64,000 nt of DNA from CAVVSQ01 sp963848825 (GTDB lineage: Bacteria; Planctomycetota; Planctomycetia; Gemmatales; Gemmataceae): assembly GCA_963848825.1 (NCBI GenBank), contig CAWKFA010000015.1, forward strand, positions 1,922,001-1,986,000, read 5' to 3'. The notes under the pieces are model-generated. The model was not told where the DNA came from. It did not search any database and worked only from the letters and a program-made list of their open reading frames with translations. Numbering within the stretch: position 1 is the stretch's first letter; every line of letters starts with the position of its first letter. Below are positions 49,780 to 59,166 of this stretch, in pieces. A program made the translations under genes and the position numbers.

Positions 49780-51261
49780 TCACACGATGGGCAAACCAAC
49801 ACGCCGCGTTGGCGGGTGGGCGCCGGCGTCACCAGCACTATTGGGGAACTCGTTCATGCCGTCGACACCGATGCGGTCCGCCGTGTGTACGTTGCCGAAC
49901 AGCGTGAAGGAGGTGGCTTCCACGATGTCGACCGTTACCGTCCGCCCGATCAGGCGCGGATTGCCGTCAAAAACGACGATATGGTCCGACATGGTGCGGC
50001 CGGTAAGCTGTTTTGGCCCCGACCCTTCGTGCTTCAGGGCGCTTTTACTCAACCCCTCGACCAGCACTTCGAAACGCCGGCCAACCAGCCGCAGATGGTC
50101 TTGCAAACTGGAGGCATTTTGCACGGCCAGCAGATCATTGTTGCGGCGTTTCTTTACCTCCTCGGCAACGTCGTCCGCGTGCAACTCATGGCCTTTGGTG
50201 CCGGGGCGTGGGCTGTACTTGAAGATAAAACTATTCTTGAACCCACTCGCGCGAACCAGGTCGCAACTGCGCTGGAAAGATTCTTCCGTCTCCCCGCAGA
50301 AACCGACGATAAAGTCGCTGCTGATGGCCACGTCCGGGATGATTTCGCGGCAGCGGGCCAGCATGTCGCGGTAATATTCCACGGTGTATTGCCGCTTCAT
50401 CCGTTTGAGTACGTCGTTGCACCCGGACTGGGCGGGGACGTGCAAATAGGGACAAACCTTCGGCAAATCCCGTACGGCCTCAAGCAGGTCGTCGCTCATG
50501 TCCTTGGGAAAGTTGGTGATGAACTTGATGCGTTCGAGGCCGGGAGTGTCGTGGATCCGCGCCAGCAGGTCGGACAGGCGCTCGACCCGGCCGTCGCCGC
50601 GCGGATATTTGTAGCTATTGACGGTCTGGCCCAGGAAAGTGATCTCCTTGCAACCTTCGCCGGCAAGCTGCGCCACCTCCGCCGCGATGTGTTCGGGCGG
50701 ACGGCTTTGTTCGGGCCCGCGCACGCTTGGCACAATGCAGTACGTGCAGAATTTGTCGCAGCCTATCATGATGCGTACATAGGCCTGAAAGGGAGATGGC
50801 CGCATCGAGGGGTCACGCATCGGATCGTAACTTGTGAAGCTGCGCTCGACTTCAAGGCGTGCCTCGGTCCGCTCCAAGCTGACGGCGACCTGCAGGTCGC
50901 CGGTCCTGTTGACCTCCTCGATCAATTCGGGCAAACGCGCGAGTTGCCCCGTGCCGCAGATGATATCGACGTACGGCGCCCGGCGGCGAATGAGTTCCTG
51001 GTCCTTTTGCGCCATGCAGCCCAGCACGCCAATGATCTTTTTGGGATGTTTCTTTTTATGGCCGCGTAAACGGCCAAGCTGGCTATAGATTTTGTCCTCG
51101 GCATGCTGGCGCACGCTGCAGGTATTGAAAAGGATGACGTCGGCGGTTTCCAGCTCGTGCGTCAATTCAAAACCTTGCCGGCGCAGACTGCCCACGACTA
51201 ACTCGCTATCGAGCACATTCATCTGGCAGCCGACCGTTTCGATGTAAAGCTTTTTTGTCAT
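49780..51261 (-). CDS. miaB: tRNA-2-methylthio-N6-dimethylallyladenosine synthase MiaB
   Basis: 493 residues, intact. It modifies adenosine 37 of tRNAs reading UNN codons by radical SAM methylthiolation. Domains in order are the UPF0004 domain with cysteines in GCQMN, NTCSVR and GCMAQ; the radical SAM cluster CDKFCTYC; SSDFIVGFCGETEE; and a C-terminal TRAM domain (VGRRFEVLVEGLSK to VDIVEATSFTLFG). A tail of about 35 residues follows the TRAM domain. The start ATG overlaps the fmt stop as ATGA. Confidence 0.96.
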   Translation of the reverse strand: MTKKLYIETVGCQMNVLDSELVVGSLRRQGFELTHELETADVILFNTCSVRQHAEDKIYSQLGRLRGHKKKHPKKIIGVLGCMAQKDQELIRRRAPYVDIICGTGQLARLPELIEEVNRTGDLQVAVSLERTEARLEVERSFTSYDPMRDPSMRPSPFQAYVRIMIGCDKFCTYCIVPSVRGPEQSRPPEHIAAEVAQLAGEGCKEITFLGQTVNSYKYPRGDGRVERLSDLLARIHDTPGLERIKFITNFPKDMSDDLLEAVRDLPKVCPYLHVPAQSGCNDVLKRMKRQYTVEYYRDMLARCREIIPDVAISSDFIVGFCGETEESFQRSCDLVRASGFKNSFIFKYSPRPGTKGHELHADDVAEEVKKRRNNDLLAVQNASSLQDHLRLVGRRFEVLVEGLSKSALKHEGSGPKQLTGRTMSDHIVVFDGNPRLIGRTVTVDIVEATSFTLFGNVHTADRIGVDGMNEFPNSAGDAGAHPPTRRVGLPIV

Positions 51262-52253
51262 GAGTTTTTGTCGTCCTGCGGACCGCCAAGGCGCCAGCCG
51301 TCGGCAATAGGACTGCCGCGTAGAAAATCCATCGCTGTCATACGTCGTTTGCCGGCTGGCTGCAACTCCAGGATTTCTACCTGATCGCCAGCGCCAGTTT
51401 CCACGTAAAGGTGCGGCGCCTCGGCAGGCTGGCGCAGCAGGCCGGCCCGCGCGCCGACCAGAGGTACCGTGGCGCCCACCACCTCGCTGACCCGGCAAAG
51501 CAACATGCGTAAGGGGGGTTCGCCAGGCCGATGCAAAAAGGTATAGGCCGTGGGCCATGGTTGCATGGCGCGGATATGGTTGCAAACCGCTTCGGCGGGC
51601 CGCGTCCAGTCGATGAGCCCATTCTCTTTGGTCAGCTTGGGTGCTTTGGTGATGAGGCTTTTATCTTGCGGCATGCCGGTGGCTTTGCCGTCGACGATGT
51701 TGGCAATGACTTGCAGGGCCAGGCGAGCGCCCATCGGCGCGAGGCGTTCCTCGAGCTCACCGGCTGTTTCCTCTGGACCGATGGGCGTTGTTTCCCGCGC
51801 CAGCACGTCGCCCGCGTCGAGCGCTGTCGACATGCGGATGATGGACACGCCGGTTTCTTTTTCTCCGTGGTAGATGGCCCAGGCAATGGGAGCGGCGCCG
51901 CGATACTTGGGCAACAGCGAGGCGTGCACGTTGATGCCGCCCGCCGGCGCGACGCCAAGCACCTCTCTGGAAAGTATTTGCCCATAAGCAGCGACTACCA
52001 GAAGGTCAGGCTGCCACTTTTTGAGTTCCGCCACGCCCTCGGCAGTGTTGATCGATTCTGGCTGCCAGACAGGCACACCGCGTTCCCGCGCCAGCTCTTT
52101 CATGCCGCGGCGCGCTTGCCGGGTGCTGCCGCGCTCCTTGCCGGTTACGCGATCCGGCTGCGTAACCAGGCCAACGGTCTGGTGGCTACTCGCCAAAATT
52201 GCCGCGAAGGTAGGTTCCGCGAAAGAACCCGTGCCCATCATCACGAGGCGCAT
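51258..52253 (-). CDS. fmt: Methionyl-tRNA formyltransferase
   Basis: 331 residues, intact. It formylates initiator Met-tRNA. Family motifs are MMGTGSFAEPTFAAIL, VTQPDRVTGKERG, PDLLVVAAYGQIL, the catalytic INVHASLLPKYRGAAPIAW with Asn, His and later Asp in MSTALDAGDVL, and the C-terminal tRNA-binding domain. It lies just after def in the same direction, the classical def-fmt pairing, and upstream of miaB with a 4-base overlap. Confidence 0.97.
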   Translation of the reverse strand: MRLVMMGTGSFAEPTFAAILASSHQTVGLVTQPDRVTGKERGSTRQARRGMKELARERGVPVWQPESINTAEGVAELKKWQPDLLVVAAYGQILSREVLGVAPAGGINVHASLLPKYRGAAPIAWAIYHGEKETGVSIIRMSTALDAGDVLARETTPIGPEETAGELEERLAPMGARLALQVIANIVDGKATGMPQDKSLITKAPKLTKENGLIDWTRPAEAVCNHIRAMQPWPTAYTFLHRPGEPPLRMLLCRVSEVVGATVPLVGARAGLLRQPAEAPHLYVETGAGDQVEILELQPAGKRRMTAMDFLRGSPIADGWRLGGPQDDKNS

Positions 52254-52287
52254 CTTGCATCCGAAAAATATGTTTTATGCCGCTAAT

Positions 52288-52864
52288 CTACGCTTGCGTT
52301 TCCAGGGCCGCCAAAAGCTTCTCGATCTCGAATTCAGCCGGTATTTCGCCCTTTTCTTGCGCCCGCGAAAGAGGCGCTCGAAGTTCTTTACCGACGAGCG
52401 GCTGGCCAGCTTGGCGATGGGCCCCATCATGTCGATAAAGAGGACGCCGTTGAGGTGATCGATCTCGTGCTGCCAGGCCCGGGCTTCGAGGTCCTCGACG
52501 GTCCGTTCCACAAGGTTGCCCTTGAGATCGTAGGCCTGAATCTTGATCGTTTTCGAGCGGCGAATTTTCTGGTAGAGTCCGGGAAAGCTCAGGCAGCCTT
52601 CCTCGTCCTCCATGAAGCCTTTGCGCTCGACGATCGCCGGGTTCAAGAATACTTCTTCGCGTTCCGGTTGTTTGGGGTCTCCGGTAACATTCATGACCAG
52701 TAGCTGAAATGGCAGCGCCACCTGCGGCGCGGCCAGCCCCAGGCCGGCGCCTCATACATCAGGTCTTTCATTTCCCCGATGTGAAGTTGCAGCTTTTTAT
52801 CGATACACGACACCGGCGTGGCCGCATGGCGCAAAGCCGGATGTGGATAATGCACTATTTTCAT
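52288..52864 (-). CDS. def: Peptide deformylase, two frameshifts
   Basis: About 191 residues from ATG 52864 (MKIVHYPHPALRHAATPVSC); AAGGAAGAA lies upstream. It removes the N-formyl group from nascent proteins. The three motifs are present but in separate frames: GLGLAAPQV around 52735, where the first frame change lies, EGCLSFPG, and QHEIDHLNG with the metal-binding histidines. A second change near 52360 leads into EKGEIPAEFEIEKLLAALET and a stop at 52288. The protein is essential in bacteria, so the interruptions are most likely sequence errors. The stop is about 34 bases before fmt. Confidence 0.93.
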
Positions 52865-52951
52865 AAGTTCTTCCTTGTCCTCATTATATTCAGAATAGGC
52901 GGCAATCGGTTGCCGGTTTACCTTTTCCGTCAAGACTTTGGCGAGGGTTTC

Positions 52952-53599
52952 GTGGCACTCCATCCCCTGGGCGATCAAGCCGTGCTGGCTTACTGCACTG
53001 ACGAAATGGCGGCGACACGCTTCGCCAGCACCGTCCGGCACGCGGCCCTCCCCTGGGTCGTGGATGTCGTCCAGGCGTACACCAGTGTCGCCATTTTCTA
53101 CGATTTGGCGTGCATTGACTACCCGGAGGCCTCAAAATCAATTGCGAGTCTGGAGATCGCGCCGCCCGGCGACAGCGGGCCAGGCCCCGTGTTCAAGATC
53201 CCCTGTTGTTACCAGCTTGGCCTCGATTGGCCGCGGTTGGAGAAATATACGGGTTTGGCCAGGGATGAGATAGTTCGCTTGCACAGCGAAACGATCTATA
53301 CGGTCTACGCCATCGGCTTTTGCCCCGGCTTTCCTTATCTTGGGTATTTGCCGGCGCAATTGGTCGGCGTGCCTCGTCTTGCCGCACCGCGTATCAAGGT
53401 CGCCGCCGGCAGCATCGGCCTGACTGGCCGCCAGACAGGGATCTATACGGAGGAGCGCCCTGGCGGCTGGAACATCGTGGGCCGAACTCCCCTTGAGCTG
53501 GTGAATGTCAGCAAGGGGTACTTCCCCTTAAAAACAGGGGATCGGGTGCAGTTCGTCCCGATCTCGCGCCAAGAGTTTGCCGTTTTCGACTCAGCCTGA
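52952..53599 (+). CDS. 5-oxoprolinase subunit B-like protein (PxpB/KipI), orphan
   Basis: About 215 residues. GTG 52952, with GCGAGGG 5 bases before, opens MALHPLGDQAVLAYCTDEMA, the normal family start (xxxGDxALxVxF). The family motifs AIGFCPGFPYLGYL, VAAGSIGLTGRQTGIY and PGGWNIVGRTP are intact. PxpB works with PxpA and PxpC to hydrolyse 5-oxoproline. Neither partner is adjacent, so the partners lie elsewhere or this copy has another role. It is transcribed divergently from def, with about 90 bases between. Confidence 0.9.
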   Translation: MALHPLGDQAVLAYCTDEMAATRFASTVRHAALPWVVDVVQAYTSVAIFYDLACIDYPEASKSIASLEIAPPGDSGPGPVFKIPCCYQLGLDWPRLEKYTGLARDEIVRLHSETIYTVYAIGFCPGFPYLGYLPAQLVGVPRLAAPRIKVAAGSIGLTGRQTGIYTEERPGGWNIVGRTPLELVNVSKGYFPLKTGDRVQFVPISRQEFAVFDSA

Positions 53600-53651
53600 C
53601 AATGAAAAACACCTTTTTTTGGGACAAAGCAGCCCTGTCGGCGTCCTTTTC

Positions 53652-54150
53652 ATGATGGACCCAACTGTCCTCGGTCAACTGGTGGACGAACACGCCGCGG
53701 CCCTCGAGCTTTACGCGCGGCAGTGGAGCGACGCGCCGGAAGATATCGTTCAGGAAGCCTTTCTTCGGCTGGTAGTGCAGACGAGGCCGCCACGCAACGT
53801 TGTTTCCTGGTTGTTCCGCGTCGTGCGCAACCAGGCCATCAGTGGGTTACGCTCGGCGCAGCGCCGCCGCAAGCATGAAACGTGCGCCGCGGAACGGCAG
53901 CCGCAATTATTATTTGCCGACACGGGCGCCGCTCCCGATGGGGAGACGGCAGCACGGCGTCTTGCAAACCTTGCCGGACGAACAGCGTGAAGCGATCACG
54001 CTCCATCTCTGGGGCGGGCTGACGTTCGTCGAGGTTGCCGAGGTGATGGACAGTTCCGCGAGCACCGTTCATCGCTGGTACCTGGCCGGTTTAAACCTCC
54101 TGCGCGAAAGGTTGGACGTACCATGTCCGGGCCCGACGAAAAAGAGCTGA
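53652..54150 (+). CDS. ECF-family RNA polymerase sigma factor, one frameshift
   Basis: About 165 residues from ATG 53652 (or the adjacent ATG 53655). Region 2 is PEDIVQEAFLRLVVQT and NVVSWLFRVVRNQAISGLRS. The frame changes near 53965; region 4 continues as LPDEQREAITLHLWGGLTFV and DSSASTVHRWYLAGLNLL. The 3' end overlaps the next gene by 28 bases. The following small single-helix protein is likely its anti-sigma factor. Confidence 0.88.
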
Positions 54151-54599
54151 ATGATCTCGAAAAATTGCTGGCCGCGCTGCCGCCTCGGCCGGCCACGCTG
54201 CATCGCGATCACCTATTATTTCGTGCCGGGCAATTGTCCATGAGGCGTTCCTGGGCATGGCCGTTGACGGCTATTGTCATGTCCTTTACGACGGTGTCGC
54301 TCGTGCTTGTCCAGGCGTTGTCGCCGGCACCCGAACCGGTGGTCCGGGTGGTCATGGTGACCGTGCCGCAGCCCGCTCCCGTTGCCCAGCCGGATGATTC
54401 TTCGCAGAGTCCCGCGCTGTTGCCGGTGCTGGAATCCTCAGCGCCTGCCATGTCCTATTGGCGGCTGGAACAGCAGGCGCTGCGCTTCGGCGTGGAAAGC
54501 TTGCCATCGTCGCTGTCCACGGGCGAAGAAAGTCCGCAAGCCTACCCCATCGCCAAGCCTGGCCTGTCGGCCGGCTCGCGACCTGGCCTCTTTAATTAG
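54123..54599 (+). CDS. Single-pass membrane protein, likely anti-sigma factor
   Basis: 158 residues. MSGPDEKELNDLEKLLAALP forms a short cytoplasmic helical part of about 42 residues, then one membrane helix (WPLTAIVMSFTTVSLVLVQA) and a Pro/Ser-rich extracytoplasmic part (PVVRVVMVTVPQPAPVAQPD). Position directly after, and overlapping, an ECF sigma gene suggests an anti-sigma role. No zinc-finger motif is present. The function is inferred from context only. Confidence 0.7.
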   Translation: MSGPDEKELNDLEKLLAALPPRPATLHRDHLLFRAGQLSMRRSWAWPLTAIVMSFTTVSLVLVQALSPAPEPVVRVVMVTVPQPAPVAQPDDSSQSPALLPVLESSAPAMSYWRLEQQALRFGVESLPSSLSTGEESPQAYPIAKPGLSAGSRPGLFN

Positions 54600-54618
54600 T
54601 CATTTTTGGAGATGCTTT

Positions 54619-56100
54619 ATGACCAGACATTCCTCTGTGCGCCGGGCGTTTTTTGTTGCCCTTGGACTAATGGCGGTGCAGGCCGGTTTCGCGTATGCCC
54701 AGGTCAGCGAAGTAAAACCGAGTAAGTCACCTGATATTTCCCATGCCGCGGGAGCCAGGGTGGTCAGTCTTGCCATCCACCCGGCCAAGGCACCGGTGCC
54801 GGCGCTAAAGTATTACCTCCTTCCCGAGGTGATCGATCTTAAACCGGGCAATGCCGCCCTCTTGTATCAGCGGGCCCACAGCATGGAGTGGTGGGGGCCA
54901 TTTATACGCCGCGGCGAAGCCGAAAAGATGGGCGACTTGCTGGAATTGCCGCTGAAGAAGATGGCACGCGACAAAGTTACCCTGCTTGCCGGCCCGCTCA
55001 ACGAAATCGACCTCGCGGCGCGCCGGGAGTATTGCGACTGGGAGCTGGCGCCACGCCTGCGCGAAGAGGGTTACTGGTTACTCCTGCCCGATACCCAGGG
55101 CTTCCGCCTGTATGGCCAGATGCTGGCCCTGCGGGTGCGCGTGGACATGCTTGACGGCAAGCTCGATCAGGCCGTGACGGACATGCAAAGCGGGTTTGCT
55201 CTGGGCCGGCACGTCGGCAAGGCACCGATTCTCATTAACTCGCTCGTGGGGATGGCGATCAGCAACGTCATGCTGAATCAGGTTGAGGAATTCGTGCAAC
55301 TGGAAAAAGCGCCGAACCTTTATTGGGCACTGGCCGACCTGCCGCGCCCATTCATCGACCTGCGCGGCGCGCTGCAGGGGGAAAAAGTAGGCATTACCGG
55401 GATGCTGGGAGAAATTCGGGCGGCTCTTAAAGACCCGACGATGCCGCCGATACCGATCGCCGTCTTGAAAGGATACGTAAACAAATTATCCATGATTGGC
55501 AGCTTCTCACGGAATCCCCATGCCGAGATGGACCTGGGCCTGACTTTTATCGCGGCCAAGGCGTATCCCGCCGCATCGAAATTTCTCCTGGAGAATGGCT
55601 TCAGCCACGATCAGGTTGACGCGCTACCCGTTACGCAGGTCTCGCTGATGTTCGCCATGGCTCTTTTCGATCAGGCTTTTGACGATACCTACAAATGGAA
55701 CAGTTATCCCTACTGGCAGGCCAAGTCCGGATTGGCCAAAGGCCGCGTGGGCCTCAACCAGCTGTTCGAGGCGGCTCCCGAGGCCTCATTGTTGACAAAG
55801 ATATTGTTGCCGTCCATCGAACACGTAATGTTCACCAACGCTCGCCTGGAACGCCGCCTGGCCTTGCTGCAGGTCGTCGAAGCCGTGCGCCTTCATGCCA
55901 ACAAGAAGACCGGCCTCCCAAAGCGGCTCGCTGACATTGTCGAGGTCCCCGTCCCCGTGGACCCAATTACCGGCAAGGCGTTCGAATATACGCTGGAAGG
56001 AAATCGAGCAATCCTTTACGCCCCACCACCCCCCGGCGAGACCGCGAACGAACAGAATGCCGTCCGCTACGAACTAACCCTGACAACAAAGGGCCAATAG
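54619..56100 (+). CDS. Secreted hypothetical protein in the ECF operon
   Basis: 493 residues from ATG 54619; GGAG lies about 8 bases upstream. A signal peptide (RRAFFVALGLMAVQAGFAYA) is followed by a mostly helical domain: VPALKYYLLPEVIDLKPGNA, LALRVRVDMLDGKLDQAVTD, LINSLVGMAISNVMLNQVEE and a C-terminal PLPKRLAD-like segment VPVPVDPITGKAFEYTLEGN. This type of protein regularly follows planctomycete ECF-sigma and membrane-protein pairs, by my recollection, and has no assigned activity. It is intact. It may be part of the signal being sensed. Confidence 0.75.
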   Translation: MTRHSSVRRAFFVALGLMAVQAGFAYAQVSEVKPSKSPDISHAAGARVVSLAIHPAKAPVPALKYYLLPEVIDLKPGNAALLYQRAHSMEWWGPFIRRGEAEKMGDLLELPLKKMARDKVTLLAGPLNEIDLAARREYCDWELAPRLREEGYWLLLPDTQGFRLYGQMLALRVRVDMLDGKLDQAVTDMQSGFALGRHVGKAPILINSLVGMAISNVMLNQVEEFVQLEKAPNLYWALADLPRPFIDLRGALQGEKVGITGMLGEIRAALKDPTMPPIPIAVLKGYVNKLSMIGSFSRNPHAEMDLGLTFIAAKAYPAASKFLLENGFSHDQVDALPVTQVSLMFAMALFDQAFDDTYKWNSYPYWQAKSGLAKGRVGLNQLFEAAPEASLLTKILLPSIEHVMFTNARLERRLALLQVVEAVRLHANKKTGLPKRLADIVEVPVPVDPITGKAFEYTLEGNRAILYAPPPPGETANEQNAVRYELTLTTKGQ

Positions 56101-56345
56101 CCCGAAAAAAGAAGTCTACAGCTCCTGGACCCTGCTGGATCGCCCGGCAGGTGAATTAGGTCTGTGGACCCCTGCCGGCTCGCCGGCAGGTGAACCAGGT
56201 CTGTAGCTAGAAAAGAGTCGTATGCAGCCCTCGGACCCCTGCCGGCTCGCCCGGCAGGTGAACCAGGTCTGTAGCTAGAAAAGACTCGTATGCAGCCCTG
56301 GACCCCTGCCGGCTCGTCCGGCAGGTGAACCAGGTCTGTAGCTAA
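56101..56345 (-). repeat. Second array of the 67-bp palindromic repeat, opposite orientation
   Basis: Hairpin cores lie at about 56131 (degenerate), 56171, 56238 and 56305, the last three 67 bases apart. The cleanest core is CCTGCCGGCTCGCCGGCAGG. Read on the minus strand each unit is TAGCTACAGACCTGGTTCAC followed by the core and GGGGTCC, which matches the array at 40159-40497 over about 40 bases. The stem differs from the first array by an A-T to G-C pair while the loop GA stays the same. The remaining 56346-56427 holds no gene; it lies between two plus-strand genes. Confidence 0.88.
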
Positions 56346-56427
56346 GAAGCATCGGTCCCCAGCCCCAAAACCGCCCCCGCAGCCGCCCGAATTACGTGAT
56401 CCAAGACATCTTTTTCGAGGGTTTATC

Positions 56428-57895
56428 ATGCGTACCACCTTGGCTTCCTTCGCTCTCCTCCTGCTCGGGTTGTCCGTGTCCGCCGGCGAAAGCGCCGGCG
56501 ACCGGCATGCAAAAGCGCTGGCGCCGTTCATCGATGACCAGACCTATTTGATCGGCCACCTTGATGTTTCTCGGCTCGATGTTGATTTTCTGGCCAAATA
56601 TAGCGGTGAAGATGCGCAGAAAGTTAAAGCCATGGGCACCCTGGCCAAAAATACTTTCCTGGGTGCTGGTGGCAAGGATGTTTACGTTGTCCTCAACTGG
56701 GCCAGTCCGCTCCAGGAGGTGCTGGTCGTCGCCCCGCTCGCCAAAGGTTCCACCGCCAATGCGTTGACGGCGCTGGCTAGCCAAATCTCGGGCTATCAAG
56801 TGGAGATCAAAGACGACGTCCTGATTGCCGGGCCGCCCAAAATGATGGCGCGCCTCAAAGAGTTTAAAGCCAAGGCGATGCCGGAGTGGGCCCTGGGCTT
56901 TGCTGCCGTTGGTGACGCTGCCGCGCAAGTGGTGTTTGTGCCCCCCTTCGCTCTGAAACGCGCACTGGTCGAGAACTATCCCGTGCTGCCCAAGGAACTG
57001 GGTGGTGTCAATACCGCCAACCTCGATTTCAAATGGGTAGCCCTCGGGGCCAACCCCAGCGACAAGTTGACCGCCAAAAGTAGTACTTCAGGCAATCAAC
57101 GCCCAGGCAGCCCAGGAAATTGGCAAAGTCGCGCAGCGCGGCCTGGAGGTGGCAAGCAAGGATAAGCAGGCCCAAAAGGCGTTTCCCGATCTAAACAGGG
57201 TGATCGAGGGCCTGAAACCCAAAGTGCAGGGCGAACAGGTAAGCATCAACCTGACCGACAATAAAGCCGGCGATATGCTGTTGGTGCTTGTCCAAAAACA
57301 GCGGGACGCGGCCGGCCGAGTACAATCGATCAACAACCTCAAACAGCTGGCACTGGCAATGCATGTTTATCATGACGCCTTCAAGTCGTTTCCGGCGGCG
57401 GCAACCTTCGATGCGCAGGGCAAGCCCCTTTTGAGCTGGCGCGTCCAGATCCTGCCCTTCATCGAGCAGGATGCCCTGTACAAGGAATTTCGCCAGGATG
57501 AACCGTGGGACAGCGAACATAACAAGAAACTGATTGGGCGAATGCCCCGTACTTTTGCCAGCCCGGCGCAAATGAATGCGGGTGAAGGCAAGACCGTTTA
57601 TCTCGCGCCCGTCGGACCCAAGACCATTTTTGGCGGCAAAACGGGGATGCCCCTTCAGAAGATCACGGATGGAACCAGCAATACGATCATGATCCTGGAG
57701 GTCGCTGACGATCGAGCCGTCTACTGGACGCAGCCGGGCGACTACAAAATCGATGACCAGAACCCAGCCGCTGGCCTGTTCCGCCCGGGCGTACCCAGTA
57801 CGGCTGCCGCTTTCGCGGATGGCTCGGTTCGCCGACTCACGGATATGATTACGGCCGCGGCGCTGACGAGCGCTGTATACGGCCAATGGAGGTGA
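56428..57895 (+). CDS. Exported DUF1559-domain protein with extra N-terminal domain, one frameshift
   Basis: About 489 residues. A signal peptide (MRTTLASFALLLLGLSVSAG) replaces the prepilin leader found in normal DUF1559 proteins. Residues about 25-230 form a domain of unknown fold (FIDDQTYLIGHLDVSRLDVD, VVLNWASPLQEVLVVAPLAK). The frame changes near 57080, in a run of A (KLTAK to VVLQAINAQAAQEIGK). The C-terminal DUF1559 part has INNLKQLALAMHVYHDAFKS, LSWRVQILPFIEQDALYKEF, DGTSNTIMILEV and AAAFADGSVR. It may be secreted, not assembled into a pseudopilus. Confidence 0.85.
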
Positions 57896-57942
57896 AGCGA
57901 TCCGAGATGAGGAGAGACCCTGAGGTAACGACCGCGCTAAAT

Positions 57943-59042
57943 TTATTCGGCACCGGCTGGCTGGTAGCGGCTCAAATAATAAGCTGCCAGCCAGCGTACC
58001 GTTCGCGCTCGGATCTTGTTCCGCCATGTCGGTGAGGCAATCACGCAGGTCAGCCTGGGGCTGAGCAACGGCGGCACGGATGGCCGCCGCCCGCACGGCC
58101 GGCGCGGGATCTTGACATAGCCGTCGCAGCCAAATGCCAGGATCGAGGTCGGGCGCCTTGCGCAAATGCTGGAATACTTGCAGGCGTGCATCGGGCCGTT
58201 CAGCACTGATATAACGGGCCAGCACGATATGGCTCTCTTGCAAGCCACGGCTGCGCAGGGCCAACTCGCACATCGTTTGCACTTCCTCGTCGGCGTCGTG
58301 CAGCGAGGGTAGCAGCCCTTCATCACTGACCAGGTCCCGCGCCGCGCTCAGCGCCACCAGGGCGGCTTTGCGGACCGACGCGCTGGTATCCTTGAGAAAC
58401 GGCACGACCCTGGCCAGCACTTCATTTTCCTGACGCAGCGGCGGGCGCAAGATCAACTGAATGGCCGCGACGCGCACGGCGTCGTCCCCTGATTTCAAAC
58501 CGTCCCGCGCAAGGGCACGGCACTGTTCGAGCCACCGCCCGGGAGTCTCATGCTCGAGCAAGGCCGCGCCAAGCTGCAACGCGCCAACGGCTGGCTCGGT
58601 GCCCTTGATCGCCAGCGCGAAGATACTCCCCGCCAGCCGTACGACGTCTGATTGCGGCTGCTGTTTGGCCCGTGTTTTTTTCAGCAATAGGACTGGGAAC
58701 CTGCAAGGCGCAATGCTTCCCTGCAGGGCTCATGCCCTGGAAACGTGCCGTAATCTCCTCCAGCAGCGGCACCGAGCGCGGATCTGCCTCGGCCCACGAG
58801 CCTACCAGGCCGACCAGGGCATACTCCGAATTGTCGCAGACTTTTTTATCGGCGCAGTCAAGATTGGTTAAAAGATAGGGGAGAGCGGCTTCGTCCAGGG
58901 CGATCACGTTGGCTACGCAGCTTCCCAGGTTGACGTCCGTCGCTTGCGCTAGCTGGTTTACGTAATATCGCGCCAGCAGCGGCCGGTGCAACCACCACGC
59001 CGCTCCACCTAAAACGCCGAGAATCACCAGTCCCATCAGCAA
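57943..59042 (-). CDS. Membrane-anchored HEAT-repeat protein, at least two frameshifts
   Basis: About 366 residues. The N-terminal helix MGLVILGVLGGAAWWL is followed by helical repeats: DEAALPYLLTNLDCADKKVC, AVRVAAIQLILRPPL, ASVRKAALVALSAARDLV, EVQTMCELALRSRGL and AVRAAAIRAAVAQPQ. Frame changes lie near 58685 and 58000; the product ends VRWLAAYYLSRYQPAGAE at 57943. The true start may be ATG 59056 (MRADR...), which would need one further single-base correction near 59045. HEAT repeats bind proteins; the partner is unknown. It is convergent with the DUF1559 gene. Confidence 0.78.
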
Positions 59043-59166
59043 CGGTCGGCGCGCATGCTCAGCCCCTTTTGGGCGGGACTATAGGCGTGCTGATGCCGCC
59101 AGGACAAGAGCAAAGTTCGGTAGTATTCTGGGATGCGTTGCCAGGGGAGGCGCTCATCGCGCACGA

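Noticed and set aside
49765..51069. Plus-strand open frame of 434 codons
   Set aside because: Antisense to miaB, which has complete family motifs. No ribosome-binding site or domain is visible in the plus-strand reading.
57191..57942. Extension of the HEAT-repeat protein over the DUF1559 gene
   Set aside because: The minus-strand frame stays open but is antisense to a clear DUF1559 domain. The HEAT protein ends at 57943 after a frame change near 58000.
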